Shown here: piece by piece, positions 1 through 11,032 of the stretch
Position numbering within the stretch: position 1 is the first letter of the stretch
Layout: the number at the start of each line of letters is the position of its first letter
Source: Blepharisma stoltei
Lineage: Eukaryota; Ciliophora; Heterotrichea; Heterotrichida; Blepharismidae
Direction of reading: 5' to 3'
Length of the DNA: 64,000 nt
NCBI GenBank assembly: GCA_914767885.1
Contig: CAJZBQ010000040.1
Span: 62,001-126,000 of the forward strand
The notes under the pieces: model-generated
Told to the model about the DNA's origin: nothing
Seen by the model: the letters and a program-made list of their open reading frames with translations, nothing else
Databases searched by the model: none
Translations under genes and position numbers: made by a program

Positions 1-1596
1 ATTTCTGAACAAGACTTCAAACAAGAACGCAAAAAAGGACCATCATAAAATTCTATTAGAAACAAGCATTTTAGAAAAAACCTTGGTAAAAATAGGCGCC
101 TTACTTGTGCTAGGCTTTGGTGAAGCTGGCTCAGAAGTAATCACAAAAAGTATGAAAAGAGGTGGAGGAGATATCGTCCCCATGATTGCTGGGCAAAAGA
201 AATATTGCATTTTTGGGTTCTGTGACATTCGAAATTTTTCTGAAACTACAGAAGTTCTTCAGCAGGATATTATGATTTTTGTCAACGAAATTGCCAAAAT
301 AGTCCATAATAATGTCAATAAATACTTACTCCCCCCCCCTCCGTGAGTGAACAAAATTTTTTTGTTCACTCACGGAGGGGGGTTAATTTTTTGTTTTTAA
401 AAACAATTTATATATATATTTTATAAAAAATATTTTTTTTCGAAATTTAAAAAAATCCTAATTCGCAAAAATTGGAAAGCAAATATTATTTAATTTATAA
501 AATTTATGTTTTAAAAAGCAATTTGTTTAAAATTAAACAGAATTAGCTCTAGATTTCAATATAATAATTATCATTTATATATCAATTTTTTTTTCCATAA
601 AATTTTTTTCTATTAAAAACATTTTTGTTCACTGACGGAGGGTGGGTTTTTGGGCAAAAAATAACGATTTTTCTAATGGTTTTGCTCACTCACGGAGGGG
701 GGGGGGAGTTAGGAAGCCCAAATAAGAACATTGGCCAAGCGTTTCTTTTGGTATGAAAATTCCCAAAAGAATCAATCAGCGAAAACAAAGAAAATGTGAA
801 GCTAGAAAACAATCGACTCACAAATTCTTTTGCTGACTTATCACTCATTTCTTTTTTAAAAATCATAGCTGAGATCTGCAAAAGCCCAAAAATTGAGTCG
901 TTTTCTCAGCACCCTGCCTTAAATGCTATGATTCCAGGATATATAGTTTCTATGGGTTTTGGGTTGCATCAAGGATGGGCTATTGAAGGGACGATAGGAA
1001 GCAGTTTTAAAATTGATGCTTCTTATTTATCACCAAATGTAAATATCGCTTCTAGGATAGAAGCTGCAACAAAGCAGTTTGGGGTTCCTCTATTAGTTAG
1101 TCAGAATTTTTATTCTATTTGTTCACAAACGACTCAACAGTATTTACGAAAAATTGATAGAGTTACATTGAAAGGAACTAAGGCTCCTATGGATCTTTAT
1201 ACCTTTGATTTAGATACGTCTACTTTAAAAGTCAGCCATTATAGTCAAAGGAAAGAAGATACAAAAAATGCGAAAGTATTAGAAATAATTAAAAGAGAAA
1301 GGCTAAATGATGATGTTAAGTCTCAAAGGTTTTCTGTGTCATCTATGTTTATAGACGATCATGATTTAAAAAATTTGAGGAAAAATGTGTCACTAGAGTT
1401 TATTGAAGAATTTTCTGAAGCCTTGACATTTTATTTGGAAGGAGATTGGGTAAATGCATGCAATTTGTTGAAACATGCAAAAAGATATAAGGTGCAGCCA
1501 GATGGACCAACTGAAACTTTGCTTGAGTTTATGGAAGAGTATGGAGGAATTGCTCCCATTGGATGGGCTGGATATAGAGAATTGGTAGATAAGTAA
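1..1596 (+). CDS. Class III adenylate/guanylate cyclase, C-terminal part (partial, IES-interrupted)
   Basis: Catalytic domain of a class III nucleotide cyclase, which makes cAMP or cGMP. The frame is open from base 2; the N-terminus lies outside the window. Visible motifs are GFGEAGSE, the metal-binding segment FGFCDIRNFSE, then after the IES SPNKNIGQAFLLVW, GTIGSSFKIDASYLSPNVN and ASRIEAATKQFG. The first half ends at codon TTA (326-328) and resumes at GGA (712) once a 383 bp MITE is removed. TGA at 754 must be Trp (LLVW). The last ~130 residues are a charged tail ending at TAA (1594-1596). Family assignment is firm; adenylate versus guanylate specificity is not determined. Confidence 0.88.
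326..708. mobile_element. MITE-like IES, family A (copy 1)
   Basis: A 383 bp insert flanked by TTA (326-328 and 709-711) splits the cyclase domain. Its ends are inverted repeats beginning CTCCCCCCCC followed by TCCGTGAGTGA. The left end is itself a hairpin: bases 331-354 pair with 357-381. The interior is very AT-rich. A related copy lies at 53597-53924, sharing an internal stretch around AAATTAAACAGAATTAGCT, and a diverged one at 31960-32245. Confidence 0.88.
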
Positions 1597-2287
1597 ATGT
1601 AATTATTATTGAATTCAATAGAAAATCAGCTTACTTCCCCATGAGTAAGCAAACAAATTTTGCTCACAAAGGGGATTAAAATTTAAAGTAGAATTATATA
1701 ATAAATTTTTATAAAAGTTAGAAATTAAAAATTAAAAATTTAATTTAATCTGCAAAATATTTGTTGTAGTGTGCAAGCTTTTTAAATTAACAACCTAGGA
1801 TTTTATTATAATAATTATCATGGAATGAGCTTAATAAATTTTATATAATTTCTTAATATATATTTGAATTAAAATTATTTAAAATTATATTAACCAGTTT
1901 AAACACCTCTGCTTTGTATATTCTAAATCTCATATGCGCATCTTGCTCTTTGGTTTTTCTTGGCAAGACACTTGAAAATTCAAGAAACAAGCTTTGCTAA
2001 TCTCAGGCTTTCATAAATTTACTATGCTTGCCTAATGGAATTCCTAGCAATCGAAATGTGGTGCTATCATTCGAATTTTCTGTTCTCCCGAACAGAAATT
2101 CCTCCTTGGGCAATTTTAATTATAAAGTGTGGCTTCACACAGTACCCGGCAATACATTAAAAATGTTAAATCTAGTAAGGGATAATTCCCTTATTCAGGC
2201 TCAGTGGAGGGAATCCTAGAGGCTCCACGTTCAAATGACAGTGGATTTTTGACACATTTCATCGAAATACATAGTCGAAAATTTTTA

Positions 2288-2343
2288 ATAGTGCGGCATT
2301 TGGCCGAAAATTAACGTTTTTTTTCGGTCAAATGTCTCACTAT
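2288..2343. repeat. Imperfect palindrome (hairpin)
   Basis: ATAGTG...GGCATTTGGCCGAAAA is followed by a 6-base loop and the near-complementary TTTTTTTTCGGTCAAATG...CACTAT. It lies in non-coding, GC-richer sequence. It could be a MITE remnant; no gene is associated. Confidence 0.6.
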
Positions 2344-3395
2344 CAAATTGTTTTCTGTGAAAAGGACACTATCAAAAAGGCAAAGTCATTTGGCTTGCAC
2401 CAAATCCTAGATTCTATAGAGCCTGGGCCAACAGAGATACTATGCAGCGGTGTGGGGTAGTCTGTAAAAAGAGAATTCTTTGGAGCTGGAGGCGGTTAAA
2501 TTTCTAATTGACGTTCAATCTCCGACTTGTTTGCTCAGAGTGGAGGTTTTTCTCATCAGCAGCCCCCCAAGAATTAATATATTTTAGTAATCTTACCAAT
2601 CAATAATACTGGCAATGATGACATATTACACAACTAAATTTTTATCAACTCTTGCTGATGGATACTGGGATATTTACATGCCTGACAGATGCATAAGTGC
2701 TGGAAGGACAGCTGTCGAAATCCGAACACCTGAAGCCGAAGGACAGACAATTCATATTAAGATAGGGTACGATGCAAAGTGGGTGGTACTGAAGCAGAAG
2801 CAAAGCCCGTTCAGGTGATGTGGTGATGAACGTTAGACGTTAAGTAATTATAATTAAATTAATTTGGAGTTCCAGGAAAACATTTTTTGGATCAGGATAT
2901 TTTAATCTCTTATCAGAATAATCATTTTCTTGGATGTTTTGTAATCTTCTTCAATTTAGCGTTGCTTCTTTCTTTCCTAGCAGTGAGTCATTAACTACAT
3001 TTAACTGAGTAGCTATCACGAAATTATCAGGCAGTCTACTGTTGAATAAATAAATATCTAGAAAGTTCTAATTTAAAAATATGCTAAGCCTTACCATTTT
3101 ATCTCTCTTTCAAAAATTTTGGAAGCACAATAAATGTTCGGTTACAATTTTATTAAGCCAGATCTCAATATATGATAAAGCATTAACTGCCGAAATCTTT
3201 TATTTATTTTAATCTTTATTTGCTGTTTTGAGGCCAAATGTGACTTAAATGAATAGTTTTCGAAAAGTTTTTATAAAAATTAACTGTATTTTCAAGCTGT
3301 TTATATGTTTAAATATATTAAGCTGTAGGCATTTATTCTTTTAAATCCTTCATATACTTTTTCATTTTTAGACAGTCTGACTTGAATTAATTTGG

Positions 3396-3433
3396 CTTTT
3401 GAAAATTCAATTTATCAGTTTCATAAATATGCC
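3396..3433 (+). repeat. Upstream repeat shared by the two Cys-rich genes (copy 1)
   Basis: About 38 bases around TCAGTTTCATAAATATGCC lie ~440 bp upstream of the 3840 gene. They recur at 7121-7157, ~340 bp upstream of the 7462 gene. The tandem duplication therefore carried flanking, probably regulatory, DNA. Confidence 0.6.
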
Positions 3434-3839
3434 GGAAGAAATCCGAAGCTTTGTGATCAGCCCAAAAACTGATAGTTCATTTCAGAAATTAAACTATAGC
3501 TATCCTTAAAATATAACAATTCATAGTCTCAAGTCTGCTTTAATCATCAAGCCAATAAAAATTATACTTATTTGCAGTTATTAATTAAGCTGGCTATTTT
3601 ATTTCATTTTTATTATACGAATATAGGATAACGGTAACCGTAATAAAGCTTATTTTCTTTATAAGTTGGTATATATTTTTACTGATACCAAATTATTTAT
3701 AAAACTCCACCCAAATCAGCTTTTCAAAAACCCTTGAGGACTTAATCTTGTGTAACTATCTACATTTTTAATGGCTATTATATTCTAAATGGATTGTTAT
3801 TCAAATATTTATGAATTATGATTAAGCTTTATAATAAAT

Positions 3840-5822
3840 ATGAGGCAATTTGGTCTAATTCTCTTACTTTTGGCTAGTTACACTCTAGCTATGGAGCACT
3901 CAAGCTGTTCAACAATCACCTGTAGCTCGACTAAGGCTGCTGCAGGAAGTAACTGTGTGACGGTTTCAGGATCCACAGTTACTCTTAATCCGTGTGAGGA
4001 TGGGTCATACTGCAACGGTATAGAGCAATTTCAATCAGATGACAATCACTATAACGCTCAATGCAATACCTATTCTACCTCAACATCAGATCCTTGTCCA
4101 TCATATCATAGCAATCAATTATAGTCCTTGCCCTTTTTTTGTAAGCACTAACTTGCCCTTTAAATTGAATAAAGAATCTATAAATTTTCATTTTTTGCGT
4201 ACTTTAGCCCCTTTAAATTAGAATAATTTTTTTTCAATAGGAAATTTTATAGGTGAAAAAGCAAGTTTTTATAAATATAATAGAAAAAGTCTAAATTAGA
4301 ATAGTATTTAAACAGTTTTAACACTAAATAGATTAATTTTATTTAATTAATTCTTCATAAAAATAAATTAAATTCAAAAATTTGAGTTCAATTATTTTTT
4401 TTTAATTTTTAAAAATAAAATTAACCACTTTGTTTTGGAACAGGGATTTTTTGTTCAATTCAAAAGTTGGAGTCAACAATGCAAAATTCATATTTGCAGC
4501 ATAAATCACTATTTTTCAGATTTTGATATGCCATATTATTTTGGCACGTGAATTGCCTAGAACAAAGCAGCAAGAGACAATATCAACCTACCTGTACTGC
4601 TGCCAAAATAGCGACTGTGCTAGCAATAACTGCGATACTAGCAATAACGAATGTATAGGAATTGCGGAAGATGGAGCTATAATAATAAAATGGCAGCAAT
4701 TGAAATTAGTTCTCTTCGAGAACTATTCCTCCTTTCGCTTTTATTATTATGGGATTCAGTTTTCCACGTGGACCTTTATCCGCAACACCAATATGGAATA
4801 CCACATAGGGTATTTCTTTGGTCCAGAATATTAGGAGACATATGGTTTTTCTGCTTGACACACCCAAAGGAGTTTCATCCTTAGGCGGGAACATGCGAAG
4901 GAGTCAAGTTCGGGCGAGGCAGCGCGACCAGTGCAGACCTTTTGGCTAGGCGGCTGCGTCTTCTAGAATGCTTGATAGGCAAGATGGCTGCTGAAGTCAA
5001 GAGTTGGGAGTTAAAAGGATGGGCTTATGCATGCTAAATCATCCTGCTGAAGAGGGAAGACATTTTAAATACCTAAATAACTAAGTAAGAGAAGATGGAG
5101 CTTGCTCATCAAGTGACGCCTGTGAGGCTGATTTATATTGCAGCGGCGGATCTTCAGGTACCTGTGTCCCAACTAAATCAAACAAAAAATCCTGCAGCAA
5201 CGACTATGAATGTGACCCTGGGTACGGGTGTTATGGCTCCTCTTTTTGTCTTCAGTACTTCTCACTAGACGACGGAGAGGCCACTTTTGACGATAAGTTT
5301 TGTAAGTCAGGAATATCAAAAAATTATAAGTGTGACAGTGTCTCCATTTATGTTAACGGCAATAAAGTTTCAGAGCCATGGGCCTGCACCATAGGACAAA
5401 CTTGTACCTACACCTGGACCATTGCTGGAAATTCGTACACGGATTCATCGACATGTGAATGTGACGGTAAAGGCTCAAATACAGGATATTGCCCTATTAG
5501 AGATCTTCCTGCTATTACTGGATATAGTGATGATTTCTATGAGAAATTCCAATATGATAGCAGTGATTGCTCGGGCAGTATGGCCCATATAACAAGTTTA
5601 AATTATTTGAGCTCTTTGGTCTATTGCAATTCTATAGACCAGGATGGACTGGATTATAGGAACGAAATGATAATGATTAAAGAAGCCTGGTCGCTTTATG
5701 CTTCAGGGCAAATAGATGATTGTGCTAGTGATATGGGAATCTTTGATCCAAGTGAAGATATAGACTCATGGGATTCAGCAGAGTTTCTTGCCCTTTCAGG
5801 TCTTCTTATTCTTCTTAACTAA
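3840..5822 (+). CDS. Cys-rich secreted/GPI-type surface protein, tandem copy 1 (two germline inserts)
   Basis: Homologous over its full length to the uninterrupted gene at 7462-8556. It starts MRQFGLILLLLASYTLA, a signal peptide, followed by many CxxxxC motifs and a hydrophobic C-terminus (LALSGLLILLN) that suggests a GPI-anchor signal. Coding is broken at 4120-4580 and at 4679-5102. Removing both leaves 1098 nt, that is 365 aa against 364 in the paralogue, aligning codon for codon at both junctions. Function unknown; it looks like a cell-surface or cyst protein family. Stops at TAA. Confidence 0.88.
4120..4580. other. IES (461 bp) in Cys-rich gene copy 1
   Basis: Boundaries share TAT (4120-4122 and 4581-4583). 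Excision gives HSNQLSTYLYCC, the same length as HDGDIATNFYCC in the paralogue. It is AT-rich and holds fragments resembling family B MITE ends (CCTTTAAATT near 4157 and 4209). Confidence 0.8.
4679..5102 (+). mobile_element. Retroposon-like insertion S1 in Cys-rich gene copy 1
   Basis: Flanked by a perfect 12 bp duplication GAAGATGGAGCT (4667-4678 and 5091-5102). It starts ATAATAATAAAATGGC and ends CTAAGTAAGA. The body is GC-richer than the gene. Around 4880-4925 it shares CCTTAGGCGG and a following GCG.AGGAG stretch with the reversed element at 55090-55448. Removing the element plus one duplication copy restores the frame to EDGA-CSSSDAC. The duplication contains no TA. Confidence 0.82.
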
Positions 5823-7461
5823 AAAGCTTAACTTCTAAAAATCTTTATTTATTTCCCTTGAAAGATATTGCTTTCATTCTTTTCTACCATAAATTTTGAT
5901 TTATTTGAAGTTTGAGTCAAAATTTGAAATCTCATTTTTAATAATATCTTAAATGCTAAATAAGCCAGGATGAGCTAGTTTTAACTCAAAATTATAATTG
6001 ACTAGTAGATAGTAATTAACTTCTTTAAATTAGACATGACATAATTTTGTGAGCTAAGAACAAAATTGCAAGCTTCTCATAATTTTAACAGATATTTATA
6101 TTTTTCTGTGTGGTTTAGCTGACCAAGAGGGAGAAATGAAACGAAAGTCAACTCAAATCAAAAAAATGCTAATTTGCGTCTAAGCTTGCCCACTTTTTCA
6201 CTGGCCAATACAACTGCTATAAAGTTCTAACAAACAAATATCTCTACCATATAAGAAAACGAAATTCCAAGCAAGCCCTGGTTAAAGCGTAAATCATTTG
6301 CTATCCTAGAATAATACAATTTATTTAAGTTAAATGTTTTCATTTTCTATTCTTTTCTTATATTTTATAACTCTCAACTCAAAACATACTGAAATCACGC
6401 CTTGATATTTAGTAATTGTAATTTAGAGACTATGCTTTATCGGCAAAAAATTGGGCTTTTCTGGTTTTTAATAAATTTCCAAAAGCTTCTTCTTCGGCTG
6501 CCTTTTTTAAATTATTAGCAACGAATTTTGGTCTGAACTATATTTTCTTAATCTTAAGTTTTTTGCTTTTTGTTTCTCGTTTTCAATTTCAAATTTATAT
6601 TTTCTTCCTGCTTCTATTTAGACCCAAACCTGAGCTTCCTTGAAATTGCCTGTCTTAGTGGATTGTTGAGAAATTAAAATGGATAGGGTCCTGATTAAGA
6701 CAGCCCTATTTTGTGTCGATTTTATAAATATTACTTTAGAAAATTTCTGATCCCAGAAAAAATGCATCTAAGTGTTATCTTTATGAATCTTAAATTTTAA
6801 ATCATCTATATCGCATATATTTTAAATATTAAGATTTATCAATAAATGTCAACAATTATCAATTTTATGCTAAACCAAGTAACTGAGCGAGTAACTACTA
6901 ATAATAAAGCTATTTCTATCTTTTTATGTTGATAATTCGTTTAAAAAAGCAAAAGAAGCTGATCAAATAGATCATGAAAATTTTTAATTAATAATTTACA
7001 AATTTGCTAACCTAATTTTTATGCATTCTTATGATTAGACTATAGGACAACTGATCTAAAATAAGCTTGAATTATTCTCTGCCATGCGTTTTCTTAGAAT
7101 ATCCGGCTGAATTTTGGTAGCTTTTGAAAATTCAGTCAATCAGTTTCATAAATATGCCCGAGCAAGTCTTAAACTTGGCGGTTAAGCCAACTCTTGAAAA
7201 GCAGCAGATTCCTTAAGTAAGAAATCTCCAAGTGCCAATAAAACGCTACAGTTTATCTTCCTAAGTCAACTTATAGTAGCAAGTCAATAAAAATTATATT
7301 ACTTTTCAAAATAAAAATTTCATAAAGATTCTACTCAAAGAAGTTTTCAAAATCGGCTGGATAAGGCGGCTTAAACTTTATTAATCCTTTAATGGCTATT
7401 AAAATTCTAAATTACTATTTATTCAAACATTTAGGAATGGTTATCATAGCTTATAATAAAT
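5823..7461. other. Spacer between tandem Cys-rich genes
   Basis: 1.6 kb of AT-rich DNA. I see no coding sequence, RNA gene or clear mobile element. The last ~340 bp repeat parts of the upstream region of the first copy, including the stretch just before the start codon (TTATAATAAATATG in both). Confidence 0.6.
7121..7157 (+). repeat. Upstream repeat shared by the two Cys-rich genes (copy 2)
   Basis: Matches 3396-3433 around TCAGTTTCATAAATATGCC, at a similar distance upstream of the paralogous start codon. Confidence 0.6.
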
Positions 7462-8556
7462 ATGAATCAATCTGCTCTAGCTCTTCTACTTCTGGCTAGT
7501 TCAGTCCTAGCAATGGAAACCTCAAGCTGTTCCAAAATCAGCTGCAGTGGCTCGGAAACTACTTCTTCAGGCAAGTGCGTGACAGTTTCAGGATCCACGG
7601 TCTCTCTCAGCCCATGTCCAGATGGTTACCACTGCCAAGAATTAGATCAGTTCTCTTCAAGTGATGAACATTCCGAGGCTACATGCAAATCCGATTCTAC
7701 CGAACCCTCTGAGTCTTGTCCTACCTCTCATGATGGGGACATCGCTACTAATTTTTATTGCTGCGTAAATGCTGACTGTGCCAGCAATAAATGTGACACT
7801 GCCAATAACAAGTGTATTGGCATTGCTGAAGATGGTGCTTGCACGGAAAACGAACACTGTGAGGCTGGCTTTTATTGCTCTTCAAGCAAATGTACCGAAA
7901 CAGTAGGAGAAGGAAAAACATGTAGCTATGATTATCAGTGCGACGCTGGATACGGCTGCTTTGGCTCGTTCTGTCTTCAGTATTTTTCATTGAAGGACAA
8001 CACCATCACAACTAATGCGAAATTCTGTAAATCAGGCTTGATGTATAATTCAGTATGCGATAGCGTTACGATTTCTAGTGGAGGCACCGTACTTTCAGAG
8101 CCATGGGAATGCACAATAGGGCAGACGTGTAGCTACAAATATACCCATGGCAATTACCAATATCGTAGTGATAAAGATTGCGAGTGTGCTGGAGAAGGAA
8201 CCACCTCTACTAAAGGATACTGCCCTATCAGAAATATTATGGGTATAGTTGATTTTACTGACGATTTCTATGAGAAATTCCAATATGACAGCAGTGACTG
8301 CTCAGGTAATTATGCCCATTTAACAGATATAGAAGATGACTTAGACCTTTTGGTTTATTGCGACTCCATTGACCAGGATGGCAAGGATTATTATGATAAT
8401 ATGGATATGATCGTAGGAGCCTGGTCGCTTTATTCATCAGGGGTAATTGATAGCTGTGCTAACGATATGGGGATTTTTGATCCAAGCGAAGATATAGACT
8501 CATGGGACTCCGCCGAATTTCTTGCTCTTTCAGGTCTTCTTATCCTCTTTAACTAA
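7462..8556 (+). CDS. Cys-rich secreted/GPI-type surface protein, tandem copy 2
   Basis: 364 aa, no interruption. The signal peptide is MNQSALALLLLASSVLA. Residues ~20-210 hold about 24 cysteines in a Dickkopf/EGF-like spacing (YCCVNADCASNKCD, CIGIAEDGAC, CEAGFYCSSSKC, CQYDAGYGC-like). The C-terminal third is acidic, and the protein ends LALSGLLILFN, a likely GPI-attachment signal. It has no IES although its paralogue at 3840-5822 has two, so those insertions probably postdate the duplication. Molecular role unknown. Confidence 0.88.
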   Translation: MNQSALALLLLASSVLAMETSSCSKISCSGSETTSSGKCVTVSGSTVSLSPCPDGYHCQELDQFSSSDEHSEATCKSDSTEPSESCPTSHDGDIATNFYCCVNADCASNKCDTANNKCIGIAEDGACTENEHCEAGFYCSSSKCTETVGEGKTCSYDYQCDAGYGCFGSFCLQYFSLKDNTITTNAKFCKSGLMYNSVCDSVTISSGGTVLSEPWECTIGQTCSYKYTHGNYQYRSDKDCECAGEGTTSTKGYCPIRNIMGIVDFTDDFYEKFQYDSSDCSGNYAHLTDIEDDLDLLVYCDSIDQDGKDYYDNMDMIVGAWSLYSSGVIDSCANDMGIFDPSEDIDSWDSAEFLALSGLLILFN

Positions 8557-9170
8557 ATCTTAATTTCTAACTTATCAAATCTTTGATCTATAAAAATTTA
8601 CTTATTCGCTTAGATTTATCTGTAAATAAACCTTAAAGTTTGATAACTAGGCTTTAAGCAGAGACTATCGCTATTTCATTAAATCATCCCATTACATTTC
8701 CTTAAATATACATTAAAAGAGCTTCAGAATTTGATTTATTTTAGGCTTTCGTTATGTAACTCTTTTCAGCATTTTTATTAAAGGATGGCGAATTAACTAA
8801 TAATCCGGTTTCAGCAAGCCATGCTCCAAATAAAATGGAGCACGCAGCAGCCTCTCGATTTACTGTAGAGGCAGTTTGCTTACTGAGCTATGGGAATGCA
8901 CAATAAGCAAAAGTGCAGCTTCAGATGGCCATAGGAATCAAGAATTTGATGATGATCACGAATGCGCTGGTGAAGGACCACATCTACTAAATGACATATT
9001 CTAAGTATATAGAATTAAAAGAATATCAAATCAAGTTAATCATAAACAATATTATTAATAAAAAAATTAAGAATTTTGGGACAGGGCAGACTTTGAATCA
9101 AAGACCACTCATCTTTATGTTTTCATCGGCTTAAAAATAGTTAGCCAGTAATTTATTAGAACCTCCAGTC
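8557..9170. other. Spacer with a Cys-rich gene relic
   Basis: Between the convergent Cys-rich and DNase II genes. Apart from the relic at 8881-9003 it holds only AT-rich sequence. Confidence 0.5.
8881..9003 (+). pseudogene. Relic of a third Cys-rich tandem copy
   Basis: About 120 bp resembles 8095-8224 of the preceding gene: TGGGAATGCACAATA, then a Cys codon block, then GAATGCGCTGGTGAAGGA and CATCTACTAAA. It has frame-breaking indels and no start or stop context, so it is a decayed fragment. Confidence 0.75.
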
Positions 9171-10334
9171 TTAATTATTAATTTCTTGAAGCTTCTTTCC
9201 CACAAAAGTTTGTCCACAAGGGTCTGTTGTCTCCACAATTGCTTTATGAACCGTATAAAGTGATGGGAAATTCGTGCACACTCCACCGCCTCCTCTGCTG
9301 GCTTGACTGTACATTCTATTGATATCTGCATAGCAAAGGACAGTTTGGCCAACTGCAATTCCCCATTTTGAATGGTCATCATACCCGTACCACCAATATT
9401 TTTTAATTGTGAGCTCATCTACATTTAGGTTTGTGTAGGCTTCATCAGGTGGGCAGTACCCTGGCATATAAGGCCTTCCCCAAGACTGTACGTAAAAGCT
9501 ATCTTTGTAGTATTTAGATACCACATCTTCCCAGAAATCTAAATTAGCTGCTGCAGATCTTGCTAAATAAGTGAAGGTGTTGCCGTCAACTCTATATAAA
9601 ACTTACGAAAAACTGTATGATACAGTGCTGGCTTGCAGTGTGGTTTGGTTTTGGACTAACAGGGTAATGTTGCTGTTAGGGGTAATGATTCTACTGTAAT
9701 AGACTTGAGGCTTGTTTATGGTCATTAAGCCTGCGAGGTTAAAAAGTGTTTGTGGGGATATTTGTAGGCACATGAGATTTTGCCCATAGTAAGTTTCAGA
9801 CTGGAATATGTCCAGCATCACTTTCCCAGTTGTGCTGTTGTAGTATGGAAAGTTTGGGAAGGAGTGGATTATGTAAATGGCCTGGGTTGAGGTGTAAGCT
9901 AAAATCCCTTTGGTGTGCCCAACATAATTGTTATAGTTGGTGCTGTTAGGAGGGACCCCATCACTGAATAACAGTTATACCTTAAAATATGGCCCAAGGA
10001 TCATATATTTTAATGGTCCTGACGTTAAATTTAACACAAATGCATAAAAAATAGTATACTTGTAAAACAAAACCGAAATAGAGCTATCAGTATTGAACTG
10101 ATTAAGTGTATAAGTGATTGGAGAAGAGACGTTGAGAGGCTGCGACTCGATTTCTGCAGTCATATGATTTGGAGTTAGAAAAGAATAAGACTTTCCTGGG
10201 AGAGGAGGGGCATATGCCACTTGTGGAGGCTTAATAAAAGTCAACCATGGGACTGAATTTCCGCTATTGTCAAGGCAATTGAGCGATAAGGCTACGTAAA
10301 ACACTGAGAGGAGAATAAAAAGCGTCTTCGCCAT
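9171..10334 (-). CDS. Deoxyribonuclease II-like acid endonuclease
   Basis: Signal peptide MAKTLFILLSVFYVALS, then family motifs GHTKGIL and IHSFPNFP in the middle and DHSKWGIAVG near the C-terminus; GHTKG and DHSKWG carry the two catalytic histidines. Ends CGQTFVGKKLQEINN. There is one 15-nt intron (9592-9606). An in-frame TAA at 9975-9977 disappears if a 96 bp IES (9970-10065) is removed, giving SVLLFSDGVPPN, which matches the family. The result is 350 aa, close to the usual ~360. The likely role is digesting DNA in food vacuoles or lysosomes. Confidence 0.88.
9592..9606 (-). other. 15-nt intron in DNase II gene
   Basis: Read on the minus strand: GTAAGTTTTATATAG. Splicing joins SYSF-S-VDGNTFTY in frame. 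Confidence 0.85.
9970..10065. other. Probable IES (96 bp), non-TA repeat TGTT
   Basis: Inferred from DNase II homology. A 4 bp repeat (TGTT on the minus strand) flanks the segment. Excision removes an in-frame TAA and makes a family-like sequence. No TA pair gives an open, family-like join, so the exact ends are uncertain. Confidence 0.55.
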
Positions 10335-11032
10335 TTATACCAATTAGATGGACTTAAACCAATTTTAATTCTCAGCATGGAGGAGAAGAAATTGGATTTT
10401 TGATAAAAATTTCATAGGATTGCGTAAAAGTCATAGGAACTGTGGGAAAATCAATATGTTATGGGACTCTACCGTGTGTGTGTTTTCAATGTAATATGCA
10501 TGGGTTTGTTATATCAAAATCGATGATTTTTATTTAATGTGCCATTGGGATCGTGGAATCATTGATTTTCTTATTTCTAGCAAGACTTTGTTAAGAAAAT
10601 CCTTCAATATCGAAGTGTTTTTATAGAGAGATAAAAATTTATGTCCTGGTATTTATTATTATGACTTCTGAAAATGGTTGGAAAATCAATAATTTCAATA
10701 TGGATTAAGGACATGTTGAAAATTTAGATAAATAATTTAATTATAAAATTTTGGTGAAGTTTTTCTATAGGATATCAGGATCATGAGTCCCTGCTTTTTA
10801 GTAAATTTTTATAATATCATAACTAAATTGATGCCGAATTTAATAGAAGATGCACAATTAATTTAATTTTATCACGAAATTGAATTTTCCTAAATTAAAT
10901 TTATTTCTTATTCTTAACTTAAAGAAGAAATATATTTCACAACAAAAATAATCAATTTCAGTATTTAATTGCACAAATTGTTATAAAATTAATTCATTTA
11001 ATTTACCAAGAATTTATTTCAAAAATCGATAA
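10335..11032. promoter_or_regulatory. Shared upstream region of DNase II and the PDI-like gene
   Basis: About 700 bp between divergent start codons. AT-rich; I see no ORF, RNA gene or element in it. It must hold the promoters of both genes. Confidence 0.4.

Larger units (their letters stand above)
1597..3839. other. Intergenic region with palindrome and possible repeat relic
   Basis: No convincing gene. A small inverted repeat at about 1631-1677 recalls family A MITE ends. An imperfect palindrome lies at 2288-2343. Roughly 2220-2845 is richer in GC than its surroundings and ends in a GTTAAGTAA-like motif, as the retroposon-like elements do. A 67-codon ORF in it (2615-2818) has no recognisable homology. 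The last ~440 bp hold sequence also found upstream of the second Cys-rich gene. Confidence 0.4.

Noticed and set aside
3840-4124. A separate 94-aa Cys-rich gene ending at 4124
   Set aside because: The sequence continues the paralogue only after the IES at 4120-4580; the stop is inside the IES.
5580-5822. A separate 80-aa gene
   Set aside because: It is the C-terminus of Cys-rich copy 1, called short because of a start-codon rule.
9964-9980. 17-nt intron (GTATAACTGTTATTCAG) in DNase II
   Set aside because: Splicing it would shift the frame into a stop, and all other introns here are 15 nt.
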